The notes beneath the pieces were generated by a model. The model made no database searches. It saw only the letters and a program-made list of their open reading frames with translations, and was not told where the DNA came from. Position numbers and translations under genes: made by a program. A DNA stretch of 64,000 nt from Frigoribacterium sp. VKM Ac-2836 (GTDB lineage Bacteria; Actinomycetota; Actinomycetes; Actinomycetales; Microbacteriaceae): positions 310,001 through 374,000 of the forward strand of contig NZ_JABRPK010000002.1 of the NCBI RefSeq assembly GCF_013248995.1. The letters are read 5' to 3'. The number at the start of each line of letters is the position of its first letter. The first letter of the stretch is position 1. Below are positions 15,126 through 23,600 of the stretch, in pieces.

Positions 15126-16001
15126 ATGACCGTCACCCTGCCTCCCGCCGCCCGCCTCGACGACCGGACCGTGGTCGTCACCGGAGCCAGCTCGGGCATC
15201 GGCCGCGCCGCCGTCCGCGAACTCGCCCGCCTCGGAGCCACCGTGGCCGTGGTCGGTCGCAATCCCGACCGCACCCGCACGGTCGCGCACGAGATCGGTG
15301 GCCGCGCCTACCTCGCCGACTTCTCCGACCTGTCGAGCGTGCGCGACCTCGCCGAGCAGCTGCTCGCCGAGAACCCGCGCATCCACGTGCTCGCCAACAA
15401 CGCGGGGGCCACGGTCCCCGAGCGCGCGCTCACGGTCGACGGCCACGAGACGACGTTCCAGGGCAACCACCTCGCTCCCTTCCTGTTGACCGCCTTGCTG
15501 ACGCCGCGCCTCCTCGAGACGGCGAAGGAGGCGCCGGCCGGGTCGGTCCGCATCGTCCAGACCGCGAGTGCGGGCAACCTCTTCGGCAAGGTCGACCTGG
15601 ACGACCTCGACAACGCGCGGGGTGCGTGGGCCGGGGGCTTCCGGGCCTACGGCACCTCGAAGCTGCTCAACGTGCTGTTCACGCGCGAGCTCGCCCGACG
15701 CCTGCCCCGCGCCGGCGGCGGGGTCGACGCGTTCGCGTTCCACCCCGGGTTCGTCGCCTCGGGCTTCGGCGGCGACGGCGCGTTCATGACGGCCGCCAAG
15801 CGCCTGGCGGTGTCGACCGAGGACGGTGCCGAGCCGCTCATCCGCCTGGCCGGCGCCGCGACCGTGCCCGCCCCGAGCGGCAACTACTTCGACCGCCTGA
15901 AAGCCCCCGGCCGCGTCGCCCGGCAGGCGAACGACGCCGACCTCGCCCGTCGCCTGTGGGACGAGAGCGCGCGCCTCGTCGACCTCGACGAGACCATCTA
16001 G
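15126..16001 (+). CDS. Short-chain dehydrogenase, retinol/protochlorophyllide-reductase-like
   Basis: 291 residues. It has TGASSGIG in the first 25-40 residues, NNAG near 99, and catalytic YGTSK. The arrangement FQGNHLAPFLLTALLTPRL is typical of the retinol-dehydrogenase-like SDR subgroup that uses NADPH. Substrate unknown. TAGCGT (15113-15118) ends 7 nt before the ATG and no Shine-Dalgarno is visible, so translation is probably leaderless. Divergent from the other SDR gene and likely under the same TetR control. Confidence 0.88.
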   Translation: MTVTLPPAARLDDRTVVVTGASSGIGRAAVRELARLGATVAVVGRNPDRTRTVAHEIGGRAYLADFSDLSSVRDLAEQLLAENPRIHVLANNAGATVPERALTVDGHETTFQGNHLAPFLLTALLTPRLLETAKEAPAGSVRIVQTASAGNLFGKVDLDDLDNARGAWAGGFRAYGTSKLLNVLFTRELARRLPRAGGGVDAFAFHPGFVASGFGGDGAFMTAAKRLAVSTEDGAEPLIRLAGAATVPAPSGNYFDRLKAPGRVARQANDADLARRLWDESARLVDLDETI

Positions 16002-16060
16002 CGCGGACCGCGCCCGCGCCCGCGCCCGCACCCGCACCCGCCCACGACCTCGCCTCTGGC

Positions 16061-16120
16061 TCGTCGAGTGGTCGCAAAACGTCCTTCGGCGGTGATCGAA
16101 GGACGCTTCGAGACCACTCG
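16061..16120. repeat. Nested intergenic palindrome (60 bp)
   Basis: GTCGAGTGGTC (16061-16071) pairs perfectly with GACCACTCGAC (16110-16120), and CGTCCTTCG (16078-16086) with CGAAGGACG (16095-16103). It lies 60 bp behind the SDR stop and is preceded by short CGCCCG/CACCCG tandem units. It has no T-tract. The two-stem layout matches the other palindromes in the window, although the sequence is different. A dispersed repeat copy follows at 16142. Confidence 0.7.
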
Positions 16121-16220
16121 ACCGCCCGGGGCGACGGGGACGAGGAGGCGCGGGGCGGGTGGGGTACGACAGGTAGCCTCGCAGCCTCTCAAGTCCCAGC
16201 GACTGCCCAGCCGATCTGGG

Positions 16221-16249
16221 TGCACCGAGTGCGTCGCTGCACTTAGTGT
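16221..16249 (+). promoter_or_regulatory. Paired operator-like repeats before tetR-mmpL
   Basis: TGCACCGAGTGC (16221-16232) and TGCACTTAGTGT (16238-16249) are direct copies 17 bp apart. Each half is itself a partial dyad of the form TGCACNNAGTG. They end 6 nt before the GTG start of the TetR gene, so they are well placed for autoregulation of the TetR-MMPL unit. Confidence 0.45.
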
Positions 16250-16255
16250 AGGCAG

Positions 16256-16942
16256 GTGACCGTCAAGAGCCTGGTGCCCGATCGCCGTGCCGCCCTCAAG
16301 GCGAAGCACCGCCAGGCGATCGTCGACGCCGCCGACGCTCTCATCGCCGAGCGTGGCGCACCCCGGTTCAGCGTCGACGAACTGGCCGAGCGGGCCGACG
16401 TCTCGCGACGCACGGTCTTCAACCACTTCTCGTCGCTCGACGAGGTCGTCATGACGGCCTGCACCCGCGTGCTCACCGGCGCCGTCGACGAGTTCCGGGC
16501 CGCGACGGCCGCGACGCCCGTCGGTGACGGCAGCCGCGCCTCCTTGTTCGCCGAGGTCATCCAGGCCATGCAGGGCATCGACCTGCCGTCCGTCGTCTCG
16601 TACCTCTGGGGCGTCCTCGGCGACGACGGCGGCGACCCGCGGTCGCACAGCCTCATCCAGGACGTCTTCACCCGCGTCACCGAGCAGCTCTCGATCGAGA
16701 TGGCCGAGCGCAGCCCCGCCACCGACCCGCTCGAGGCCGAGGTGCTGGTCAGCTCGCTGATGAACGGCATCGCCGTCGTCGCCCGTCACTGGATCATGCG
16801 CACCGGCGCCGTGGTCGACCAGGGCACCCGCGCGGTCTGGGCCGACCTGCTCGAGCGCATGGTGACGAGCATCCGCACCGGCTACGGGCCCCCGGCGACG
16901 GCCGCCACGGCCCCGGCGGAACCCGACCCGGCCACCCCCTGA
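16256..16942 (+). CDS. TetR-family regulator of the MMPL exporter
   Basis: 228 residues starting at GTG. The helix-turn-helix is VDELAERADVSRRTVFNHFSSLDEVV. A helical effector domain and an Ala/Pro-rich tail follow. It lies 111 bp upstream of an MMPL exporter on the same strand, a standard pairing in actinobacteria, and likely represses both genes. The two TGCAC-N2-AGTG repeats directly before the start are candidate operators. Confidence 0.85.
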   Translation: MTVKSLVPDRRAALKAKHRQAIVDAADALIAERGAPRFSVDELAERADVSRRTVFNHFSSLDEVVMTACTRVLTGAVDEFRAATAATPVGDGSRASLFAEVIQAMQGIDLPSVVSYLWGVLGDDGGDPRSHSLIQDVFTRVTEQLSIEMAERSPATDPLEAEVLVSSLMNGIAVVARHWIMRTGAVVDQGTRAVWADLLERMVTSIRTGYGPPATAATAPAEPDPATP

Positions 16943-17053
16943 CCCGTCGGTCGGCCTGCCCGGCCGACCCGTACCTCCTTCTCGACGACGCGACGTGAGG
17001 CCCACCCCCGCACCCCGCATCACCCCGCACCACCCCTGGAGGAACAGACACAC

Positions 17054-19687
17054 ATGGCATCCCTGCTCTATCGACTCGGCCGGTTCTCGGCCCGGCGGGC
17101 CTGGCTCGTCATCGTGGCCTGGCTGGTCGTGCTCGGCCTCGCCGGCGGCGCCTTCGCGCTGTTCGGCGGCACGCTGACCACGGCCGTCAGTATCCCCGGG
17201 ACGGCGACCCAGAAGGTCAGCGACGAACTCGCCGAGAAGTTCCCGCAGGCGAGCGGAGGCACCGGCACGGTCGTCTTCACGACCACCGACGACTCGGCCT
17301 TCACCGACCAGCAGAAGTCCGACATCGCGGCCCTGCTGACCGACGCGAAGAAGCTGGACGACGTCAAGGGCACCACCGACCCCTTCGCGACCCAGCAGCA
17401 GATCGACGACCAGGCGCAGAAGATCACGGACGGCCGCGCGCAGATCACGGCCGGCGAGGCCCAGATCATCTCGGGCCAGGCGCAGATCGACGCCGCCCAG
17501 GCCCAGATCACCGCCGGCCAGCAGCAGCTCGACGCCGCCAAGGCCCAGGCGCAGGCCGCCGGTGGGGCCGCCCTGGCTGCCGCGACCCCGCAGCTCGAGG
17601 CGCAGCAGGCCCAGCTCGACGCGGGCGCGCAGCAGATCGCCACGCAGCAGTCCACCCTCGACGCGGGCAAGGCCGAGCTCGAGACGCAGAGTGCGACCCT
17701 CGAGCAGGGCGCGAAGCTGCTCGAACTGACCGACGGCATCCGTCAGGTGTCGACCGACGGCTCCACGGCCGTGGCCAGCATCCAGTTCGACAAGGCGCTC
17801 AACCTCGTCACCAGCGAGAACAAAGAGGCCGTCGTCGACGCCATGAACGACGCCGAGATCGACGGCGTCGCGGTCGAGGTGTCGAATGACATCGCGGCCA
17901 GCATCCCCGAGATCCTCGGCCCGGGCGAGGTGGCCGGTGTGGTCATCGCCGCCATCGTGCTGTTCGTCATGCTCGGCACCCTGATCGGTGCCGGCCTGCC
18001 CCTGATCAACGCCCTGATCGGTGTCGGCGTCGGCGTGCTCGCCTCGCTGTCGCTCTCGGGGGCCGTCGAGATGCTGTCGGTCACCCCGGTGCTCGGCGTC
18101 ATGCTCGGCCTCGCGGTCGGCATCGACTACTCGCTGTTCATCCTCAACCGGCACCGGACCCAGCTGAAAGAAGGGGTGCCGCTGCACGAGTCGATCGGCC
18201 TGGCCAACGGCACGTCGGGCAACGCGGTCGTCTTCGCCGGCTCGACCGTGCTGATCGCCCTGCTCGCGCTGAACCTGACCGGCATCCCGTTCCTCGGCCT
18301 GATGGGCACCGTCGGCGCGGTCTGCGTGTTCGTCGCCATCCTCATCGCCATCACGCTGACCCCCGCGCTGCTGCGTCTCGTCGGCCTGCGCATCCTGACG
18401 AAGAAGGCGCGGAAGAACGTCGGCAACACCGGTGCCGTCCGGGTGCCGACCAAGCCGATGAGCACCGTGCGTGCCGTGCTGACCCTCGTGGCCGGCGTGG
18501 CCGTGCTGCTGATCATCGCGATCCCGGCGCTCTCGATGCGCCTCGGGCTGCCCGCCGGGTCGTCCGAGCCGGTCGACTCGAGCGCCTACAAGGCCTACAA
18601 GCTGGTCGACGAGAAGTTCGGCGCGGGCGTCAACGGGCCCCTGGTCGTCGTGGCCGACCTGCCGACCGCGATCTCGGACGACGACCTGGTCTCCGAGCAG
18701 GTGCGCATCGGCACGATCCTGAAGGACCAGGACGACGTCGCCGCGGTCGCCCCCATCGGCGCCTCGGACGACGACACCCTGCTGGCGTTCCAGGTGGTAC
18801 CCAAGGGCGGGCCGACCGCCGAGTCCACCGAGCAGCTCGTGCGCGACCTGCGCGGCCTCGACATCGACGACGTCTCGTCGCTCGGTGTGGCCGGCAACGC
18901 GTCGGGCAACATCGACGTCAGCGAGAAGCTGGCCGGTGCCCTGCCGCTCTACCTGCTCGTCGTGGTCGGGTTGTCGTTGATCATCCTGATCTTCGTGTTC
19001 CGGTCGATCCTCGTGCCGATCACCGCCACCATCGGGTTCGTGCTGTCGCTGTTCGCCGCGTTCGGCGGTGTCACCGCGGTGTTCCAGTGGGGTTGGCTCG
19101 GCCCGGTCTTCGGCGTGCACGACCCGGGGCCCATCCTGAGCTTCTTGCCGATCCTGATGGTCGGCGTGCTGTTCGGGCTCGCGATGGACTACCAGCTGTT
19201 CCTGGTCAGCGGCATGCGCGAGGCCTACGCCCACGGCTCGCCGGCCCGCCTGGCGGTGCAGCGCGGCGTCCACGCCGGTCGCACGGTGGTCACGGCCGCG
19301 GCGCTGATCATGACCGCGGTCTTCTCGGGCTTCGTGTTCTCGAACTCGGTGATGATCCAGTCGATCGGACTCGGCCTGGCACTGGGTGTGCTCGTGGACG
19401 CTTTCGTCGTGCGCCTGCTGCTGATCCCGGCCGTGATGCACCTGCTCGGCGACGCCGCGTGGTGGCTGCCGAAGTGGCTCGACCGCATCCTGCCCGACGT
19501 CGACGTCGAGGGCGCGTCCCTCGAGCGGTCGCGGCCGCATGCCTCGGCCGGTGACGCCGCGGGCGCGGGTTCGCACGCAGGCGCGGGCTCGGGTGACGGG
19601 CCCGTCTCGCACGTCGACCCGACCGTCCCCGTCGACGCCGTCCCCGACGGCAGCGACCCCGACCACCACGGGCGCCACGCGGGCTGA
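17054..19687 (+). CDS. MMPL-family (RND superfamily) membrane exporter
   Basis: 877 residues with two MMPL halves: an N-terminal helix, a large external loop (residues 40-290), five or six helices, a second external loop, and five or six further helices. GIDYSLFILNRHR and AMDYQLFLVSGMRE carry the conserved intramembrane Asp-Tyr pairs that drive proton-coupled export. External loop 1 holds a heptad-like stretch (residues about 115-225, AQITAGEAQIISGQAQ) predicted to form a coiled coil. Cargo is probably a lipid or a toxic amphiphile. Regulated by the TetR upstream. Confidence 0.9.
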   Translation: MASLLYRLGRFSARRAWLVIVAWLVVLGLAGGAFALFGGTLTTAVSIPGTATQKVSDELAEKFPQASGGTGTVVFTTTDDSAFTDQQKSDIAALLTDAKKLDDVKGTTDPFATQQQIDDQAQKITDGRAQITAGEAQIISGQAQIDAAQAQITAGQQQLDAAKAQAQAAGGAALAAATPQLEAQQAQLDAGAQQIATQQSTLDAGKAELETQSATLEQGAKLLELTDGIRQVSTDGSTAVASIQFDKALNLVTSENKEAVVDAMNDAEIDGVAVEVSNDIAASIPEILGPGEVAGVVIAAIVLFVMLGTLIGAGLPLINALIGVGVGVLASLSLSGAVEMLSVTPVLGVMLGLAVGIDYSLFILNRHRTQLKEGVPLHESIGLANGTSGNAVVFAGSTVLIALLALNLTGIPFLGLMGTVGAVCVFVAILIAITLTPALLRLVGLRILTKKARKNVGNTGAVRVPTKPMSTVRAVLTLVAGVAVLLIIAIPALSMRLGLPAGSSEPVDSSAYKAYKLVDEKFGAGVNGPLVVVADLPTAISDDDLVSEQVRIGTILKDQDDVAAVAPIGASDDDTLLAFQVVPKGGPTAESTEQLVRDLRGLDIDDVSSLGVAGNASGNIDVSEKLAGALPLYLLVVVGLSLIILIFVFRSILVPITATIGFVLSLFAAFGGVTAVFQWGWLGPVFGVHDPGPILSFLPILMVGVLFGLAMDYQLFLVSGMREAYAHGSPARLAVQRGVHAGRTVVTAAALIMTAVFSGFVFSNSVMIQSIGLGLALGVLVDAFVVRLLLIPAVMHLLGDAAWWLPKWLDRILPDVDVEGASLERSRPHASAGDAAGAGSHAGAGSGDGPVSHVDPTVPVDAVPDGSDPDHHGRHAG

Positions 19688-19698
19688 CCCCGCACGTC

Positions 19699-19758
19699 GC
19701 ACCGCCGACTGAACGTCGCACCGCCGAATTCGGCGGTGCGACGTTCATTTCGTGGTGC
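19699..19758. repeat. GTCGCACC-family palindrome, copy 1
   Basis: The central 38 bp (19710-19747), centred on GAATTC, are a perfect palindrome with arms TGAACGTCGCACCGCCGAA. Outer GCACC/GGTGC arms extend it to 60 bp. It begins 12 bp after the MMPL stop codon. Three more copies occur in the window, each behind a gene. Confidence 0.8.
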
Positions 19759-19831
19759 CTCGGGGCCGGCCCCGGCCCGAGGAGGCGCGGGTGCCGTTGC
19801 CGAGGGCGGCTCACCGACATAGGGTGGCCCG

Positions 19832-19909
19832 GTGATCATCTCGTCCGCACCTGCGACGCCCACCGGGCGTGAGGGGGTCGTCGGCGCCGCGTGCGCCGGC
19901 TGCAGGTAG
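19832..19909 (+). CDS. Candidate leaderless leader peptide ahead of the FBP-domain gene
   Basis: A 25-codon open frame starts at GTG 6 nt after TAGGGT (19820-19825), the same geometry as other leaderless starts in this window. The peptide begins MIISSAPATPTG and ends in VVGAACAGCR. It stops 192 nt before the FBP-domain gene. Two strong hairpins lie between. The set looks like a translation-dependent attenuator, but the peptide is too short to prove coding. Confidence 0.4.
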   Translation: MIISSAPATPTGREGVVGAACAGCR

Positions 19910-19923
19910 TCGGGTCTCCGCAG

Positions 19924-19986
19924 CGGATCGGCCGTCCGGGCCGGTCCGTTCACCGCCGTGCCGCGCGGGCTTCAGCCCCGGCACGG
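19924..19986 (+). promoter_or_regulatory. Leader hairpins upstream of the FBP-domain gene
   Basis: CGGATCGGCC (19924-19933) pairs with GGCCGGTCCG (19939-19948), ten pairs with one G-U, loop of five. CCGTGCC (19956-19962) pairs with GGCACGG (19980-19986). Both lie between the candidate leader peptide and the gene at 20102. They could form an attenuator; no T-tract is seen. Confidence 0.45.
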
Positions 19987-20101
19987 TCCCACGAGAACAC
20001 CCGGGTCGACCGACGCCTCGACGTCGGGCACCAGGGCGGTCGCCGATCGCCCGGGCCCGCCGACGTCGCCGCTGCCCCGGGCCCGACGACCGGAGAACCA
20101 C

Positions 20102-20614
20102 ATGATCCCCCTGACCGAGAAGACCGTCCGCGCCTCGTTCGTCAACGCGAGCCGCAAGGAGGCGTCCGACCTCACCCTGCCGCCCGACTTCGCCGACCTC
20201 GACTGGAGCGAGCTCGAGTACCTCGGCTGGCGCGACCCCAAGCTCGCCCGCCGGGCCTACGTGGTCGTGCCCACGATCGACGAGGACGGCGAGCCGGGCC
20301 CCGCGGTCGCCGGCGTGGTGCTGCGTCAAGCCGAGGCGTCGCCCCGCCTGCGGGCGCAGTGCACCTGGTGCCAGGACGTCCGACTGCCGGCCGACGTGCT
20401 GTTCTACGCGGCGAAGCGTGCGGGGGCGGCCGGACGCAACGGCGACACCGTGGGCACGCTCGTCTGCGGCGAGTTCGAGTGCTCGGCCAACGTGCACGTC
20501 GCCCCGCCCGAGGCCTACCTCGGGTTCGACGTCGAGGCGGCCCGGCAGGAGCGCATCGCGAGCCTGCGCCTGCGGGCCGCGGGCTTCGTCGAGAACGTGC
20601 GCCGCGCCTCCTGA
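20102..20614 (+). CDS. FBP-domain protein (FusB-like, elongation-factor-G binding)
   Basis: 170 residues, cytosolic. A helical N-terminal half is followed by a treble-clef zinc site with cysteines in CTWCQDV and CGEFEC, as in the FBP_C domain of FusB/FBP proteins. In firmicutes these bind EF-G and free it from stalled or fusidic-acid-blocked ribosomes; the actinobacterial members are less studied. GGAGA lies before the ATG at 20102, making it the likely start. A long structured leader with a short ORF precedes it, and a GTCGCACC palindrome follows its stop by 9 bp. Confidence 0.8.
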   Translation: MIPLTEKTVRASFVNASRKEASDLTLPPDFADLDWSELEYLGWRDPKLARRAYVVVPTIDEDGEPGPAVAGVVLRQAEASPRLRAQCTWCQDVRLPADVLFYAAKRAGAAGRNGDTVGTLVCGEFECSANVHVAPPEAYLGFDVEAARQERIASLRLRAAGFVENVRRAS

Positions 20615-20623
20615 TCGCCCTGT

Positions 20624-20685
20624 CGCACCATCGATGGGACGTCGCACCGCCGAAGTGGGCGGTGCGACGTCTCATCGGTGGTGCG
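20624..20685. repeat. GTCGCACC-family palindrome, copy 2
   Basis: Inner arms GACGTCGCACCGCC (20638-20651) and GGCGGTGCGACGTC (20658-20671) pair perfectly around a 6-nt loop. Outer arms reach to CGCACC/GGTGCG with two mismatches. It starts 9 bp after the FBP-domain stop codon and is followed by a dispersed repeat copy at 20702. Confidence 0.8.
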
Positions 20686-20701
20686 TCGCGCCCGCAGAGC
20701 G

Positions 20702-20720
20702 CAGGAGGCGCGGGTCGGCC
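20702..20720 (+). repeat. Dispersed repeat copy, CAGGAGGCGCGGGTCGGCC
   Basis: Base-for-base identical over 19 bp to the copy at 4229-4247, here between the FBP-domain gene and a small ORF before nhaA. Confidence 0.75.
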
Positions 20721-20752
20721 CGCTCACGGACCCCGGCGGTATCCTGGTGGGC

Positions 20753-20926
20753 ATGTCGTCACCCGCCTGCCTGCCCCGTGCCTCGCGCCGGGTGCGTCGT
20801 GCGCAGCAGGCGTTCCCGAAGCGGCTCGTGCTGACGAAGCGCACCTGCGGCACGAACGGCTGGATGAGCCTGTGGGGCAGCAACGCCCACGGTGAGATCG
20901 CCGGGTGTCCGCCGCCCGTGGCGTAG
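20753..20926 (+). CDS. Small basic protein of unknown function
   Basis: 57 residues, rich in Arg and Ser, with RRAQQAFPKRLVLTKRTCG and a Trp/Gly patch NGWMSLWGSN. I recognise no family. TATCCT (20740-20745) ends 7 nt before the ATG, which matches the leaderless promoter pattern seen at several firm genes and is the main support. It lies 72 bp upstream of nhaA on the same strand and might be a leader peptide or a short basic protein. It could also be chance. Confidence 0.4.
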   Translation: MSSPACLPRASRRVRRAQQAFPKRLVLTKRTCGTNGWMSLWGSNAHGEIAGCPPPVA

Positions 20927-20998
20927 CACCGCTCCTCGTCGTCGACGGGCCGAGCGGACGCGCCGCCCGCTCACCCCCGCTCTCGAAGGACGACGACC

Positions 20999-22297
20999 AT
21001 GACCGACCCCACCCCGGCCGACCCGACGACCACGGCCACGCCTCCGGCTCCCGGCCACGCGCCCCACGCCGACGGGCGGGCCGCGCGCCTCTCGCGCTTC
21101 CTCAGTCGAGACACGACCGGCGGATTGCTGCTGCTCGCCGCGACCGTGCTCGCACTCGTGCTGGCGAACAGCCCGGCCGGCACGTTCTACTCGGCCGTGC
21201 GCGACGTCTCGTTCGGGCCCGAAGCCCTGCACCTGAACCTCAGCGTCGGCAGCTGGGCGGCCGACGGCCTGCTGGCGATCTTCTTCTTCGTGGTCGGCCT
21301 CGAGCTCAAGCAGGAGTTCGTCGCCGGCTCGCTGCGCGATCCCCGCGTGGCCGTGCTGCCCGTCGCGGCGGCGGTCGGCGGCGTCGCCCTGCCCGCGCTG
21401 ATCTTCACCGTGATCAACCTCGGCGCCGGGCCCGACGCCCTCCAGGGCTGGGCCATCCCGGCCGCGACCGACATCGCGTTCGCCGTCGCGGTGATCGCCG
21501 TGGTGGGCAAGCGCCTGCCGCCGACCCTGCGCACGTTCCTGCTGACCCTCGCGGTGGTCGACGACCTGATCGCGATCACGATCATCGCCGTCTTCTACAC
21601 GGCGGGCATCGCCTTCGTCCCGTTGCTGCTGGCGCTGCTGCCGTTGGCCGCGTTCGCCGTGCTCGTCCGACGCGGGGTGCGGGCGTGGTGGCTGCTGATC
21701 CCGCTGGGTGTCGTCGCCTGGGCGTTGGTTCACGCCTCGGGGGTGCACGCCACGATCGCGGGGGTGCTGCTCGGCCTGCTCGTGCCCGCGGTGGCGACGG
21801 CACGGGCCGGCGTCACGCACGTGGGCGCCGACGGCCGCGAGGTGCGGCACCCGCTGACCCACCACTTCGCCGAGCGCTGGAGTCCGGTCTCGTCGGGCGT
21901 CGCCGTGCCGATCTTCGCGTTCTTCTCGGCCGGCGTCACCGTGGGCGGCTTCGGAGGGTTGGTCGAGTCGTTGAGCGACAGCGTCGCGATCGGCATCGTC
22001 GTGGCGCTCGTGCTCGGCAAGTCGATCGGCATCACGGGGGCGTCGCTGCTCGTGACCCGTCTGCCGGGCATCCGGCTCGACCCGGGCCTGCGGTGGGGCG
22101 ACGTCGTGGGATTGTCGTTCGTGGCCGGCATCGGGTTCACGGTGTCGTTGCTCGTGGGTGAGCTCGCCTACGGCGCCGACAGCGCACAGGACGACGTCGT
22201 CAAGGTCGGTGTCCTGGTCGGCTCGCTCCTCTCGGCCCTCATCGGCGGCACCGTTCTCGCCGTGCGCGGGCGGGCCCGGGCCCGCCTCGGCGGCTGA
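20999..22297 (+). CDS. nhaA: Na+/H+ antiporter NhaA
   Basis: 432 residues with about 12 helices. The NhaA core is clear: AIFFFVVGLELKQEF, AAATDIAFAVAV with the conserved Thr-Asp unwound-helix motif, and TLAVVDDLIAI with the paired aspartates that bind the cation. It expels Na+ or Li+ in exchange for protons and supports pH and salt tolerance. The terminal region has family-typical GFTVSLLVGELAY. A 48-residue basic N-terminal tail precedes the first helix. Convergent with the membrane-protein gene at 22326. Confidence 0.93.
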   Translation: MTDPTPADPTTTATPPAPGHAPHADGRAARLSRFLSRDTTGGLLLLAATVLALVLANSPAGTFYSAVRDVSFGPEALHLNLSVGSWAADGLLAIFFFVVGLELKQEFVAGSLRDPRVAVLPVAAAVGGVALPALIFTVINLGAGPDALQGWAIPAATDIAFAVAVIAVVGKRLPPTLRTFLLTLAVVDDLIAITIIAVFYTAGIAFVPLLLALLPLAAFAVLVRRGVRAWWLLIPLGVVAWALVHASGVHATIAGVLLGLLVPAVATARAGVTHVGADGREVRHPLTHHFAERWSPVSSGVAVPIFAFFSAGVTVGGFGGLVESLSDSVAIGIVVALVLGKSIGITGASLLVTRLPGIRLDPGLRWGDVVGLSFVAGIGFTVSLLVGELAYGADSAQDDVVKVGVLVGSLLSALIGGTVLAVRGRARARLGG

Positions 22298-22325
22298 CGG
22301 GCCGCCGTCCGCCCAGACCTTCCTG

Positions 22326-23600
22326 TCAGCTCGCGGGGCGCGTCGCGACGACCGCCTCGGCCGCCGCGACGAGTGTCGACTGCATCTCGGGCGTGGCACC
22401 GCTCGCATAGCCGATCTGGAGCCACGATCCGTCGCTCACGAGGTCGACGTAGCACGAGCTCCCCTCGCCGCTGACGCAGACGAGGGTCGCGGCGTCCGCT
22501 CCGGCGACGGACACGGGCCGGCTGTCGTCGCTCGGCTCATAGGCCCACTCGCCGCCCGGGACGATCGTCACCCGGAACTCACCGAAGGTGCCCTGCGGGA
22601 ACGGCACCTGGGGAGGCGCCATCCACCGACAGTCGAGTGACGAGTCCTTCGTGTCCGAGATGCCGTCGACGGGAGTCGAGGAGACGTGTTCGTCCGGGCC
22701 GACGAGCGCAGGCGATCCGAGGATCGTCGGGATCGCCGCGCCCTGCAGCGACGCGCAGGTCGCGTCGGCCCAGACGGTCGCGGGCGGTTGCCAGGCGGCG
22801 GCGGGGGCGAGCCCTCCGAGGGTCGAGGACAGGCTCTGCACCGCACCGGTGACGTCCGCCCGTGCCCTCGACGAGTCCCAGTCGCCGGTCGTCTGGTCGA
22901 ACGAACCGGACGTGTCGTCGAGGTACGACAGCGAGATCCACCACGAGCCCGTCACGACGGAGGCGCGACACGACACCATCCCGTCCTCGCCGCACGAGAT
23001 CGACGACGACCGTCCCACACCCAGTCCGGACTCACCGGCGGCCCGTCGCTCGGCGGTCCACCGGGAGCCGGTCGTCACGTCGTCCGACACCCGGACGGTG
23101 ACGTTCGCGAACGAACCGGCCGTCGAGGTCCAGACGCACGAGAGGACGCCCTGCTGTGCCAGGCCGGCCTGAGCGGTGCGCGCGTAGTTCGACGGCAACA
23201 GTTCGGGGGCGAAGACGGGGTCGGGCACGAACGAGGTCAGGTCGACGCCGCTCGTCAGCGTCGCGCAGTCGATCGGGGCGGACGGCTCCGGTGCCACCAC
23301 GGGCGCCACCGTCGGCGTCGGCGTCGGACGCGGTGTCGCCGTCGGCGTGACGGATGGTGTCGGGGTGGGCGTGCCGGTCGGCGTCGCGGGGGCCGAGGCC
23401 TGGAACGGCGAGGGCAGCATGCCGAGCGCGAGGGCTCCCGAACCACCACCGATCGCCAGCAGCGCGGCCAAACCCAGGCCGAGGCCGAGGGTGCGGTTGC
23501 GCTTGCGGCGGGGGGACTCCGTGGTGCGCTCGAGGACGTTCTGCTTCATCGTGACGAGCATGCGGGCCAGCTCGTCTCCGGCGGGGGGCTCAGAGTTCAT
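22326..23600 (-). CDS. Membrane-anchored protein with Thr/Pro linker, probable sigma-factor partner
   Basis: 424 residues. A 38-residue cytoplasmic N-terminus (ending RRKRNRT) is followed by one membrane helix (about 38-62), a Thr/Pro-rich stalk (TPTPTPSVTPTATP) and an exported domain with eight or so cysteines and two similar lobes (about 105-270 and 275-424). Its start overlaps the end of the ECF sigma gene by 11 bp, so the short cytoplasmic part may act as an anti-sigma element and the outer part as a sensor. It lacks the HxxxCxxC zinc motif of ZAS anti-sigma factors. Function otherwise unknown. Confidence 0.65.
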   Translation of the reverse strand: MNSEPPAGDELARMLVTMKQNVLERTTESPRRKRNRTLGLGLGLAALLAIGGGSGALALGMLPSPFQASAPATPTGTPTPTPSVTPTATPRPTPTPTVAPVVAPEPSAPIDCATLTSGVDLTSFVPDPVFAPELLPSNYARTAQAGLAQQGVLSCVWTSTAGSFANVTVRVSDDVTTGSRWTAERRAAGESGLGVGRSSSISCGEDGMVSCRASVVTGSWWISLSYLDDTSGSFDQTTGDWDSSRARADVTGAVQSLSSTLGGLAPAAAWQPPATVWADATCASLQGAAIPTILGSPALVGPDEHVSSTPVDGISDTKDSSLDCRWMAPPQVPFPQGTFGEFRVTIVPGGEWAYEPSDDSRPVSVAGADAATLVCVSGEGSSCYVDLVSDGSWLQIGYASGATPEMQSTLVAAAEAVVATRPAS

